Shown in pieces: positions 33,877 through 44,470 of a stretch of 64,000 nt of DNA. Position 1 is the stretch's first letter. Each line of letters starts with the position of its first letter. The notes beneath the pieces are model-generated. The model saw only the letters and a list, made by a program, of their open reading frames with translations. It was not told the origin of the DNA and ran no database searches. The stretch comes from Tricholoma matsutake. Lineage: Eukaryota > Basidiomycota > Agaricomycetes > Agaricales > Tricholomataceae. The position numbers and the translations under genes are program-made. The stretch is taken from assembly GCA_026075535.2 (NCBI GenBank), contig AP026548.1:3720001-3784000 (forward strand), read 5' to 3'.

Positions 33877-35150
33877 GGTATGGGTGACACCATGAGTATC
33901 TGGTCACAGGTATGCACGGGTACAGGTATGGGTTTGGGATATCATACCCATGAAACACCATACCTGTACACACGGGTATATGGGTTTTACTAATCTTATT
34001 TACAGCTGTTTTAATGTTCCAAAGAGACTAGAGGGTCGTGTTTGCTCATTCTTGTCCAATACCAACATCTTTGTTGGAAGGGAGGTAGCAAGAGAAGGTC
34101 TCATATCTAGATGACTTCTTAATCATTTGTTGTGATCTTAGGCTTAATTAAATGTAATATACAGTTGTTTTAATGTTCCAAACAGACGAGAGGGTTTTGG
34201 TTGCTCATTCTTTTTCAATGCCAACATCTTTGTTAGAAGGGGGGTAGCAGGAGAGGGTCTCATATCTTGGTTAGTTCTCCATTGTTTGTTGTGATCTTAG
34301 GCTTAATTTTAATCTAATAGACAGTCGTTTTAATGTTCCAAAGAGACAAGAGGGCTGTATTTGCTCGTTCTTGTCTGATGCCAATATCTTTGTTAGAAGG
34401 TGGGTAGCAGGAGAAGGTCTCATATCTGGGTGAGTTCTCCATTTTTTTTGTGATCTTAGGCTTAATTATAATCTAATATACACTCGTTTAAATGTTCCAA
34501 AGAGACAAGAGGGTTGTGGTTGCTCGTTCTTTTTCGATGCCAACATCTTTGTTAGAAGGGGGGTAGCAGGAGAAGGTTTCATATATAGGTGAGTTCTGCA
34601 TCGTTTTTTGTGACCTTATGCTTAATTATAATCTAATATACAGTCGTTTCAATGTTCCGAAGAGACGAGAGGGTTGCGGTTGCTCGTTCTTTTTCGATGC
34701 CAACATCTTTGTTAGAAGGGGGGTAGCAGGAGAAGGTCTCATATATAGGTGAGTTCTCCATTGTTTTTTGTGATATTAGGCTTAATTATAATCTAATATA
34801 CAGTCGTTTCAATGTTCTGAAGAGACAAGAGGGTTGCAGTTGCTCGTTCTTTTTTGATGCCAACATCTTTGTTGGAATGGTGAGAGGGTTCATATTTGGG
34901 TAAGTACTCTGTCATTTGTTAGGTTCTAATCTACTTTACAGTTGTTCTGAAGTCCTGAAGAGTAGTAGAGTAGTAGTATATGAGTGTCCCATCCCCCCAA
35001 ACCCTCAGCTTTGTGGGGGGTTTGGGTATATGATGTGACATGTAGTAATACCTGTAACACTGCGGTAACACCGTACCCTTACCCATGCAGGTACGGTGTT
35101 CACAGGTATGGGTACAGGTATGTGAAAACATACCCAAGGGTTACCCCTGG
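33877..35150. mobile_element. DNA element carrying a 159-bp tandem array, in E3 gag
   Basis: The ends are rich in CAGGTATGGGT/ACCCATACCTG words in both orientations; the outer borders look like CAGGTATGGG on the left and CAGGGGTAACCC (inverted) on the right. Flanks begin GAGT on both sides but do not match over 8 bp, so the exact borders are uncertain. The centre is the tandem array described next. Confidence 0.55.
34003..35038 (+). CDS. Tandem exon-like modules: six 105-nt units plus a last exon
   Basis: Units start at 34003, 34162, 34322, 34481, 34641 and 34801 (period 159-160 bp). Each consists of a 105-nt exon-like part followed by about 55 nt that begins GTGAGTT (GTTAGT in unit 2, GTAAGT in unit 6, lost in unit 1), contains CTAAT and mostly ends ACAG. 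Read with the same split codon, all six exon parts are open (for example FNVPKRREGCGCSFFF and DANIFVRRGVAGEGLIY), and the exon from 34942 stays open to a TGA at 35036-35038. I find no start codon and recognise no domain. It may be a decayed repeat-protein gene carried by the element or a satellite that mimics one. Confidence 0.35.
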
Positions 35151-36636
35151 AGTTTGCTATTTGTGCAAAGGGTCTACCACTTTGTAAGGCATATAGCTCT
35201 TGTTTGAGTTTTGTGATATGATCTTTGGCTGTTGTAGATAAGTCAGTAATTTGGTAAACACCTCTGGATGGTGTTGTAGAAACAGTCGAAGGTGTGATAT
35301 TATACATCAGTGAAGGGGTAACGTTAGATTGAGGGTTTTGTTGAGTCCATTTGTCAATCCTGTCCTTGATAAAATGACCAGGGATGTTTCAAGGAGTAAA
35401 TTGACCATGTGGAAGCATGATTTTGCCTTCAGTGTTCTTCTTACACTTTCCTTCATTGATATATGATTGGCAAACCAAGCAGTCGCTAATGAAATGTCCA
35501 GTAAGCCCACAAAAGATGCGAACTAAATTTTTGAGCTGGTCCAAGCGAAATCCACTGTTAGGTCGAGTAGTATTAGTGGTTTTTGAACCTGCTAAAGTGG
35601 TTATGAGAGTGGCTGCAAATTTTTTGAGAATTGCCATAAGATCTTCTGATTTAATTTGAGGAGAGGATGTCGAGGTTGTAGGTATTGCTGAAGATGTTGA
35701 AGAATGCAAGCTAAGTAGAGATGTTGAGTCTGAAGCAATAGATCCAGCTAGACTAAATTTTGCTGCTGCATGGATATTGTTGAGTGGGTAGGGGCCATCA
35801 GGATAGTGATCAGGAAATTTTAGTTTGAGTCATCAGGCAATTCAGCCACGAATGAAAGCTCTGCTTTGTTCAGCATCAGAAATTCTGCCTTTAGTAGATA
35901 AAAACTTTTTGATGTTATAAAATGACTGAAAATATAATCCCAAATCGTTTGTGTTGAAAATACCAATGCGAAGTTGTTCGCTGATGAGTTTGTCCATGTC
36001 CAAAATTGACCATTTGCAATTGTCTTCAGAACCAGGGTACAATTTGTGGATGGTGATGCAAAAGTTATGGAACAAAGTACAAGCATTGTATTCTGGAATT
36101 GACTCCCAAAGTTTGGAAGTGTCAATGTTGAGGCAACAGCAAGCGCGCTTCTTCATTTCTTCAGAGTCAGTAACATTTCATGCTGAAAAAAGCAATTCAA
36201 GCTCATTCAAATACCTGCAAAGTTCTCGAGGCTGAGTGGGGTCAAATTTCGGAGCCGTGGAATGACCACAAGCTGGCATAGTGGCTTGCGTAGTCATGAA
36301 TGCAATAACTCTTGGGGTAGGGGTTAGGACTTGGGTGAAAGATGGTAGAAGTGTCAAAGTTATTGGAAGGATAAATGAAGAGGTAGATGATAAGGACAAA
36401 GAAGTAGAGGATGAGGACAAAGACAAAGATGATGGAAAAGGTGAGGGGAATAGTTGATGATGAGTCGATTCTGCTTCAGAAACTGGGATTAAGATATCTC
36501 CTGATTGTTCAAGAGATTTGAAGGGATGGTGAGTATAAATTCAAAGGCTTCTAGCTTGTGTTGGCCTAAGCTGGGAAATTCAAGATGGATTAGGCAATGA
36601 AATGATTTAGAAACCCCTCATGGTGGGCTCCAAAAA

Positions 36637-37626
36637 TGATGATACTCGACCCAGAAACCCAAACAAAACCCACAAATAGGCCTCGGATGGTATAACAAGG
36701 TGCGAGGTGGTACTAAATATCACCACTGCTAACCAAGAGTGGGGGACCTAAGTTCAAAGAGGTTTAACAAGATTCACTGAGGCTCGAAGGGGTACTAAGT
36801 TTTGCGAAGTGCTTCGATAAAAGTTTGAAAGAGTTCAAAGAAGTTCAAGAGAGCTCAAAGAAGTTTGAGGGTTTTTGTAGAGAATGAGGGTAGTTTTGAA
36901 AGGCGATGGAGATAGACGATAGCGATGCAAAAAGGTCTTGAGAGGATAGATGATGAATCATAGTCTCAAGAAGCTAGCATGGAATTTTCAAAGAAGTTTG
37001 CGGTAACCTGCTAAACTTCTGGACTTAGGGTGAGGGGCTTGGACTCAAGAGAATTACTCTTAAATCAGATGATAGAGATGAGAGGACAATATGTGCTTCT
37101 TTTCTATGTATGGTAGTACAAGGCTATATAAGTTTTGTGAGATAGTACTAAAAAGGAAATAGAACATGAGGACTACATGAGGCAAGATATAAAACAATAA
37201 AGAACTTCCCAAATCAGAAAATAAATGAGAAATGATGAGAAGGGAAATGTGTAGAGTCACAATATATCAAAGGTACTTGTCCTATTGATCCAATATATCA
37301 TCAAAATGTCAAAATGCTGCAATCACGTCCTAAAAGTGCATTGTCGTATCTCTTCATGTCTGGTGGTGCTCGATATGTGACGCGCTAACTTGTGCAAGGT
37401 GTGCTGCATGTGTCTGAAGGGCAGTGCGATAGGCATACAGTGGCCAAAGGTATTCGAGGTGCTGCAAAGTCATTCAAAGTTGTTCAAAGTTGTTCAAAGT
37501 TGTTCAAAGTGTCACAAAAAACTTTGAGAAAAGTTCGTAAAGCTCATAAGCATTCAAAGTGTTGTGGGAGTTGACTGTAATGTGTGGAAACATTTTCTGA
37601 GCTGAATCCACAAAGTGGACTTATCA
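36637..37626 (-). repeat. E3 5' LTR (990 bp)
   Basis: TGATGATACTCGACC at one end and CTTATCA at the other, with GTTCAAAG repeats inside. Another full-length relative is the solo LTR at 47697-48829. Confidence 0.9.
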
Positions 37627-38540
37627 CCAAATAATCATGGGTAGTCCACAACAAAGTGACAGTTTTCCAGGTATGTTTTTTGTATTACTGGAAGGTATCA
37701 AATACTAAAGGGTCTGCTGAAGGGCTAATGACAGAGAAGGTTTACTTGAAGTTTGTGCCCAATCATCTGTTGAACTGACTGTGTCTTCAGAATAGAAATG
37801 AACCAGATCTTGACCAGTCTCAGCTGCAAATCTTTGTGAACCTACATCATTGATGACATCTTTGGCAAATTCAGAGTGATCACTGACACATTACAGAATT
37901 GTTTGTCATTTACAGATGATCGACCATCAAGCTCACTGGATATACAAGAACACAAGAATGCAATGTCATCAGGTGTGCATGCTTTGTACCACATATTGCT
38001 CAATGTCTCATGCAGCCTTGCATCATCAGGTGTCTGGGTCTTTTGACACATGTTTTGATGCAGAATGACAACAGTGGTTATTTGACGCCATAATGCCTTT
38101 CCAATTGCAGCTTCCTGATCACAAAGACTCTGTGGATTTGACCCCACTGTCCTGCTATACAAGGATGCATGCTCTTGCCTGATTGCAGGAGGGAGTTGTG
38201 CAAAATCACCAGCAAAAATCATGTTCAGTCCTCCAAATGGTTCATCAGTATTGTTCATTACCCATGCAAGTCTCTCACTAATCCTATAACTGTCCTTGCA
38301 GGACAACATTGACACCTCATCCATAAAAATGTAATCAATGCCTTGCAATGTTTGTTTTACTTCTGCCAGCTGCAGATTCACAGATTTGCCAGATGAAAAG
38401 TCATTTATGCCAAACATATAATGGTAAGTTGAACCTCCAAGTAGTGCAGCTGCACTGCCAGTTGGTGCAACAATGATGAATCAATGTGACTCATTCTTTT
38501 GCTTGAAGAATTCCATTAGTGCTTTCAACACCTGGGATTT
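37627..38540 (-). pseudogene. Helitron RepHel, middle part (PIF1-like helicase core)
   Basis: Starts SQVLKALMEFFKQK straight after the Walker A lysine codon, where the 38541-43176 element was inserted. Then come VAPTGSAAALLGGSTYH (motif Ia), YIFMDEVSMLSCKDS (Walker B), MIFAGDFAQLPP (motif III), and LPGKLSLCxGLPMI-like sequence up to the E3 insertion. A TGA for CGA precedes FIIVAPTG. Helitron RepHel proteins nick and unwind DNA for rolling-circle transposition. Confidence 0.9.
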
Positions 38541-38880
38541 TGTCGGAAATTTCCCAGGAGCCTTATAAGGGACGTCAATCATAAGATGATCGTAAGGCTC
38601 TTATAAGGATAATCTAAGATAATCTCAGCTCTTATAATACTATCTAGGCTAATCTAGCAATGTAAGGTTAATCTAACCATGATAACGCACTTCTGATCAC
38701 AGAATGGTCTTGTAAGACCCTTGCGACTGTATATCCTTCACACAACCTCCCATTATCTCAATGCAAGTATTTTGTACATCCCTCTGACTCTGTGAGTCCA
38801 ACTCTTTATCTACTAGCAGTATAATAGTAATAGATCAAACTTGTTTAGGCACGTATACAGTACAACCTGGTGGGGTTTGC

Positions 38881-40120
38881 CTCACTTCTCGTGATCCTAT
38901 ATTTATTTCTAATATATCTATGTCATTTGAAGGGCCTGAAGAGATGAGAGGCCTGCACTTTACCATTCATCCGCATTTTACTATTTTAGCTGTTACACCA
39001 TGAGTATGGCACAACCTGGTGAGTTTTGCCTCGTTTCTCATGATTCTGTATCCATTTCTAATCTATTTTTATGTCGTTTGAAGGGCCTGAAGAGACGAGA
39101 GGCCTGCGCTTTACCATTCATCTGCATTTTACTATTTTAGCTGAGAGTATGTTACAGCATGAATATGGCACAACCTGGTGAGTTTTGCCTCGTTTCTCAT
39201 GATCCTATATTTATTTCTAATCTACTTTTATGTCGTTTGAAGGCCCTGAACAGGCGAGAGGCCTACACTTTACCATTCATCTGCATTTTACTATTTTAGC
39301 TGAGAGAGTGTCACAGCATGAGTATGGCACAACCTGTTGAGTTTTGCCTCGTTTCTCATGATCCTGTATTCATTTCTAATATATTTTTATGCTGTGTGAA
39401 GGGCCCGAAGAGACGAGAGGCCTACACTTTACCTTTCATCCACCATTTTACTGTTTTAGCTGAGAGTGTGTTACAGCATGAATATGGCACAACCTGATGA
39501 GTTTTGCCTTGTTTCTCATGATCCTATATTCATTTCTAATCTATTCTTATGTAGTTCAAAGGGCCCGAAGAGACGAGAGGTCTGCGCTTCACCGTTCCTC
39601 CGCATTTCATTGTTTTTGTTGAAGGGGTGTTACAACAAGGGCATGGCACAACTTGGTGAGCTTTGTCTCTTTTCTCATGATCTTGGATTTGGTTACAATC
39701 TATTTACATGTCGTTCGAAGGGTCCGATGAGACGAGAGGCCCGCGCTTCACCATTCTTCCGCATTTCACTTTTTTTGCTGAGGGGGTGTTACAACAAGGG
39801 TATGGCACAGCTTGGTGAGTTTTGCCTCGTTTCTCATGATCTTGTATTCGTTTACAATCTATTTGCAGGTCGTTTTAAGGATCTGATGAGATCAGAGGCC
39901 TGCACTTCATTGTTCTTCCGCATTCCCTGTTTTTGCTGAGGGATTATTACAACAGCATAAAGTTATGGCACAGCTCAGTGAGTTGTACCTTGTTCCTTAT
40001 GATCTCCCACTTGTTTCTAATCTGCTTCAGAAGGGCCTGATGAGTCTTGGTATTGGGGACTTAGATTTGGCCTTTGGCTTCATACAGTTTTCTATGACTA
40101 CAAAATTTGGAGCTAAGTAA
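38881..40120 (+). repeat. Second 159-bp tandem array of exon-intron-like units
   Basis: Units begin near 38929, 39080, 39239, 39398, 39557, 39717, 39876 and 40030. Each has GTGAGTTTTGCC as donor-like start and TTCTAATCTA as branch-like word. Exon-like parts are mostly open (FEGPEETRGLRFTIHLHF; LQHEYGTTW). The core word GAAGAGACGAGAGG is shared with the array at 34003-34960, but the open frame differs by one base. The AG end is present only in later units, so this copy is more decayed. Confidence 0.75.
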
Positions 40121-40839
40121 TAGTAGCGGTCAAACATGATGATTCAACACCGATTCATGAGGGCGATTCAGTGGGCGATTCAACAACTCAAAACATCAGT
40201 TGAATCATCGAAAAAATTGAATCGTTGAATCGCCTCCGGAGGCGGTTCAACCACTTGAATCGCGATTCACAAATCATGATTCAACAGTTACAACCTAACT
40301 ATTTCAAATAGTTCAAATTGATAAGACAACTAGACTTTTATACTATTTGATCAACTTCCTGCCCTCAACCCTGATGTCCAGAAAACGCCCAAAAGCTACA
40401 GAAAAGAAGCTTCCCACATCAGGAAAATCCGACACTAACTTATTATGCTTAATGTCTCCTTATTGCACTTAAAGTGGAAATTAAGGAAGATTAAGCAAAT
40501 GGCTGTTAAGGAAATTCTGCTTAGAATAAGTAGGGTCGTTTCCTGAATTAAGCAAAATTCCCCTTATTCATGCTTATATCACTTCTTAAACTGCTTTTGG
40601 GCTCTTAGGGGGCTGCCTAGCCATGTCAATAAGGAAACTTAAGCAGCAGTTTAAGCAAAAAAATAAGAATAATATATATATATAAGCACATCACTGACTA
40701 CGGTTTCATCCCTGCTCCCGTCGTTCCCATGTGTTTACCCAACCCCCACTCGACACCCCTTTTCACTGTCCTAAATGTTCCCCTTCGCCCCCAATCATTG
40801 CTCCTCCCCCATCATCATGACGGCCTTGTCATCATCATC

Positions 40840-41530
40840 ATTCCACCCGCGATCCACCCAAGCGGTTGCTCGCGAGGCTGGTGGCTGGTGGCATGCTGTT
40901 CGTCGTTATGGTGTCCTGGTTGGGCGTCATGCCATCTCAATGCTACAAAGCGAAAAACCCTGTCTCGCTGTGAGGGAGATGATGGGGGGTGAGGGGTGGC
41001 AGCATTCCTCGCGTCGTGGTACCTGCTACGGTGGGTGCTGCTGTCATGTCACCCCATCGTCCTTGTGGCCTTCCTCGTGGGCATATGGTCGTGCTACCAC
41101 CTAACCACCCCATGAACAGGGGCTCATAGCAGTAGTGGGGGGTCAATCAGGGGGCGCCCGTCGTCGTTGTCAATAGTAAAATCACTACCTAAAATTTTTG
41201 TTGTTAGCCACAAGGAAATGAAATTAGAAAAGGGGAAAGAAAAAAAACTCGCCTTTTGATTTTTTTTTTGGCCCCTTCACCGTTCTCTTCCTCCTTGCTG
41301 CACGCGTCGTTTGTACCCCCTCCATCCCGGTCCCCTGGCATTGTTGTCCTGTCTCGTTGCTCCCCGTTTGTACCCCGTGAGCAGTTGTTCGCCGCGGTGG
41401 TTAGAGGTGCTGTGGTAGTGGTTCATCATTCGTCGTCGTCATCCTCTCCCCCTTGTGGTTCATCTTCATCTTTGTCATTCGTCCCTCCATCCACCCTGCA
41501 AGCAGGGGCTCACAGCGGTGGGTTCTCCTG
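40840..41530. repeat. Copies of the TGAGCAGNGGCTCA palindrome
   Basis: Imperfect copies near 40851-40880, 41107-41130, 41361-41380 and 41495-41520, each within a CCACCC...GGTGGG frame, set in low-complexity sequence with ATCATCATC and GTCGTCGTC runs. A CCCTGTCTCGCTGTGAGGG hairpin lies near 40962. Confidence 0.5.
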
Positions 41531-41643
41531 GTCCCATCCTGGGTTGTCGTCCTAGGTGTGGGTGTCTTGACGCCGTCTCATTGTTACAACATACATAGAA
41601 TATGAATCTTGCTTGCAGTCACTAGTGGCTCTGGCTGGCATGG

Positions 41644-41730
41644 ATATGGTGGTGTAGAGGTGTGGAGCAGAAGCGGTGGATTGAACACAAACAACGTGTG
41701 ATGTCGGTGATGCTGAGTTTGAATTTCTAT
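41644..41730 (+). repeat. Possible tRNA-like unit
   Basis: TGGTGGTGTAGAGGTG fits an A box loosely and TGAGTTTGAATTTC a B box about 60 nt later. Weaker than the other tRNA-like units. Confidence 0.35.
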
Positions 41731-42154
41731 TTTCGGGAAATGCTGAGAGGGACTTGGAAGAAAATTTGAAAAAGTCCTTAAGGCCTTAAGGGATTACATG
41801 CTCCTTATGGCCTTAATTTGCTTACATGTTGCTTATACCACTTGGTTGATTATATCTGCTTAATGGTTATCAGTTTTAAGGGAAAAAATGAACTTATTTT
41901 CCTTAATTCCCCTTAATTCCCTTAATTGGGGTTTAAGCCAAATAAGCCAAATAAGTCGATCCTTGATTTTGCTGATGCAGCCGTGCCCGAAAGCCCTCTG
42001 CTGCGAAGGAGGCTGCTTCTGACTCTGAGACCACCAAAACCAAAAAGACACCAAAAACCAAGGGCCAAGGGAAAAAGGTTGCTGAGCTGGCTGAGGACAG
42101 CAGTGACGGAGAGGAAGATGAGCCTGATGGGGACTCAGATGAAGTCGAGTATGT

Positions 42155-42571
42155 TCAATCTTCAATGTCGCTGTCAAAATCTGATTCGGCATCACCACCA
42201 TACCCTGATGAGCTGGAAGAGTCAGAATCCGACCCATTTCCAACCGAAAGAAGTTCTGGGATATCACTGATGTCTGAAGGAGATGCAAAGGAGGTTACTG
42301 ATCCTATCATCCCTCTTCCACACCAGTCTGGACCCAAAATGTCAGCCCATGAACCATCACTAGATGTCGCTTCACTGGAGTATGTGTTGGAGGACAGGGA
42401 AGACAAGGAGCTCAGTGATTTGGGTGCTTTCGATGTCAACAATTTGGTCAGCTGAAATTGACGCCTGAGCTTGAAGATATGACAGCGCATGTGTTGTTCA
42501 TACTGGCGTTGCAACGTCACGTAGTTCCGAAGAAGTTTTTTGGCATGAGCATCACGTCGAGGCTTTGGCAT
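42155..42571 (-). CDS. Unknown 138-aa protein of the nested TIR element
   Basis: Basic N-terminus (MPKPRRDAHAKKLLRNY, LQRQYEQHMRCHIFKLRRQ) followed by a Ser/Asp-rich acidic tail (GNGSDSDSSSSSGYGGDAE). Uninterrupted from its ATG. The basic helix plus acidic tail could be the N-terminus of a transposase or an accessory DNA-binding protein of the element; no catalytic residues are seen. Confidence 0.4.
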   Translation of the reverse strand: MPKPRRDAHAKKLLRNYVTLQRQYEQHMRCHIFKLRRQFQLTKLLTSKAPKSLSSLSSLSSNTYSSEATSSDGSWADILGPDWCGRGMIGSVTSFASPSDISDIPELLSVGNGSDSDSSSSSGYGGDAESDFDSDIED

Positions 42572-42819
42572 GGCAGTTTAGGGGAGAGAGGTTCATATTT
42601 TCAAATCAAGCTGAGCATAGTAGGTACTAAGTGGTGAATGAATCGATTGTTGAATCGCCCATGAATCGTACAAAAAAAGTTTAATGGTCAGAGTACACAA
42701 GCGATTCATTGACGATTCACTGTCTTGAATCTGCATGTGAATCACCTTTCGGATCGCCTTTTGAATCGTCATGTTTGACCGCTACTAATATATTGACCTT
42801 GTTTATTCAACATACATTA

Positions 42820-42897
42820 GACTATGTGGTGTAACGGTTATTAGTGCAATGAATAAGGTAAGTCCCATCAGCAGGTTGCGAGTTCGATTCTCAGTTA
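42820..42897 (+). repeat. tRNA-like SINE head
   Basis: TGTGGTGTAACGGTTATTAG (A box) and GCGAGTTCGATTCTC (B box), about 45 nt apart. It matches RNA polymerase III internal promoters well but does not form an obvious complete cloverleaf. Confidence 0.55.
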
Positions 42898-43176
42898 AAA
42901 CAAATATAAAGTTGTGTAGTAAGATAAACTGGTTGGTAGTAAGTAACTTAGAAGATAATCAGCACAATTAGAAGTGTGATTACATTTTCTTATACACTAG
43001 AGAACATGCTTGTAACTGCCTTACAAGGTAGCTTATAACAAATGTGATAACCAGCCTTATAAAATATTGCTTCTCTAACAACACCTTATAAGGAGCCATG
43101 AGACTTATAGACTGATATCAATAAGGCCTGATAAGATCTTATCACAGCTTGTCATCTTTTCTGGAAATTTCCGACA

Positions 43177-44470
43177 TTGCCTGTTCCTGCCATTCCACCA
43201 ATATGCATCCTCAATCTTTCTGAAGTTGGATGACATAGATAATTGGCAACTATATGAAATGCACGTTCCTGCTCAGTGTTCAGATGGAAGGCTATTGCCA
43301 CAGAGTCCATTTCATTTTGCCACTCAGGCCTGACACATTTTTTTTCTAGATAACTTTTGTCAACAATTTTGACACCTTCAAATATGTTTTTGCTGCTCAA
43401 CTGAGGGACATTGGTTCTACTTTGCTGGTAACTTTGCAATCAGCCCTCAAGAATGCTTTGCCTTTTAGATGTGACCACATTCTTCCATCCACTTCCAATA
43501 CATATGCCTGAAACAGATGTATGGGATGTCAAGTCATGATTGTCTGGAAGGGTTTCCGGTTTGGATGCAGTCCAACCACGCCTAGTCATGATAAGTTTTG
43601 TAATAGACATTGATTTCATTTGGTGCTTATACTTTTGACTTTGCTGATCATCAACCTCAATCTCATCGATGGGCAAGTTATTGACTGAAATCTCATCCAG
43701 GCTATGCAAAACACCTGATTGATTCATTTCATGGACAATAACATCATCATTCATCCAACCAGGCCCAGCAGTAGCTCCCTTCTTCAATTCAGACAAGAAA
43801 TCATCTCTCTGATCAAGGCACTCATATCAGATATTAAAGTTTTTCATTATTTTTTCTTCATGGTCAGTAAATGTGTGTGCAACAAATGACTCATCCCAAG
43901 AGGCATCTTTTGCTTTGAGAGTAGAACCAGATTGCCATGGCTTAAACAAAGTCAACATTGGTGTACAATAAAACTCTCTATCACCTTGGTCACTAGTGTT
44001 TCAAGGTCCAGTTGGGTTGCAGTCTTTTGCAGTCTTTTTAAAATTTAAACTGCCTCCTACTACCTCAAACAATAAGATAAAATCATGAAAATATTTGAGC
44101 AGATAGATCTGGCCAAAGACCGGGGGGGGGGGTCATCTCTGGAACATAAGGATTCTGGTCAGTGATTGTCAATATAATCACAAAATTTAATCATGGATAG
44201 AGAAGTGAAAATAATGGGGGGTCCTCTCTTTGACAAAATGATTTCATCCAGTCATTGCTGAGATACAGCAAAACAGCAAAAGACTGGACCTTGAAACACT
44301 ATTGGTCATGACAAGGAAGTGTTTGTCCTACAAAATTGGGTACAAGTGGAGAGGGAAAACACTTGAAGCCATGAGTAGTAGCCAATGGGTGTCTGAAAAT
44401 TGCAGCACACTATTTGGCATATCACAGTGGTTATCTGCTGGGAAATCATTCTCAGCAGTAGGTAGGGATG
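43177..44470 (-). pseudogene. Helitron RepHel, N-terminal helicase part
   Basis: From the right: FPADNHCDMPNSVLQFSD, VPNFVGQTLPCHDQ, then after a MITE GDREFYCTPMLTLFKPW, ESFVAHTFTDHEEKIMKN, YECLDQRDDFLSELKKG and, past a stop at 43440, AFHLNTEQERAFHIVANY and MHIGGMAGTG, where the Walker A loop is cut. These words are typical of basidiomycete Helitron helicases. The Rep (HUH nickase) domain expected further upstream is not found. Confidence 0.88.
43994..44301. mobile_element. hAT MITE (308 bp) in the Helitron gene
   Basis: Ends TAGTGTTTCAAGGTCCAGT and its complement. Flanks TTGGTCAC (43986-43993) and TTGGTCAT (44302-44309) form an 8-bp duplication with one transition. Removal restores CHDQ-GDREFY in the helicase. 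Same family as 47112-49581 and 57019-57462. Confidence 0.9.

Larger units (their letters stand above)
33460..36426 (-). pseudogene. E3 gag, interrupted by a 1.3-kb insertion
   Basis: Starts in a Ser-rich N-terminus (36426), then PKFDPTQPRELCRYLNELE, DTSKLWESIPEYN, SEQLRIGIFNTNDLGLYFQ and the zinc-knuckle region (GLTGHFISDCLVCQSYINEG, about 35470). YALQSGRPFAQIANS stops at the insertion (about 33877-35150) and the rest resumes at TDSNVPTVPTTQPS and SLSPEVCAKWKEQV. Several frameshifts. 36427-36636 is the E3 leader next to the 5' LTR. Confidence 0.78.
12876..37626 (-). mobile_element. Ty3/gypsy LTR retrotransposon E3, host of two E2 copies
   Basis: LTRs start TGATGAT and end TATCA: the intact right one is 36637-37626; the left one is cut to 12876-13043. 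The 4-bp target duplication is CCGA (12872-12875) on the left and CCAA (37627-37630) on the right, a CpG transition apart. Excision joins the flanking Helitron helicase in frame (LPMII-RLNSATEL). Gag, protease, RT, RNase H and integrase remnants run right to left. The pol belongs to the basidiomycete lineage marked by VEVDARYIKGML and SINQWI. Excluding nested insertions, about 10 kb belongs to E3. Confidence 0.9.
40123..42785. mobile_element. TIR DNA element (2663 bp) nested in the 4.6-kb element
   Basis: Inverted ends GTAGCGGTCAAACATGA, followed by runs of GATTCA/TGAATC words, lie at 40123 and 42785; TAATA repeats on both sides (40118-40122, 42786-42790). Subterminal sequence (about 170 bp per side) is dense in GATTCA and its complement. 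Inside are low-complexity GC-rich sequence, several copies of the TGAGCAGNGGCTCA palindrome and one small ORF. The family is not recognised. Confidence 0.75.
38541..43176. mobile_element. TIR DNA transposon (4.6 kb) in the helicase Walker A codon
   Basis: The 14-bp inverted ends TGTCGGAAATTTCC are perfect (38541-38554 and 43163-43176), flanked by TT on both sides (38539-38540, 43177-43178). Removing it with one TT restores G-T-G-K-S-Q, the helicase P-loop, exactly. Subterminal CTTATAAGG words recur near both ends (38571, 38613, 43083). It contains a 159-bp tandem array, a tRNA-like unit and a nested 2.66-kb element. No transposase is recognised. The superfamily is unclear. Confidence 0.85.
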
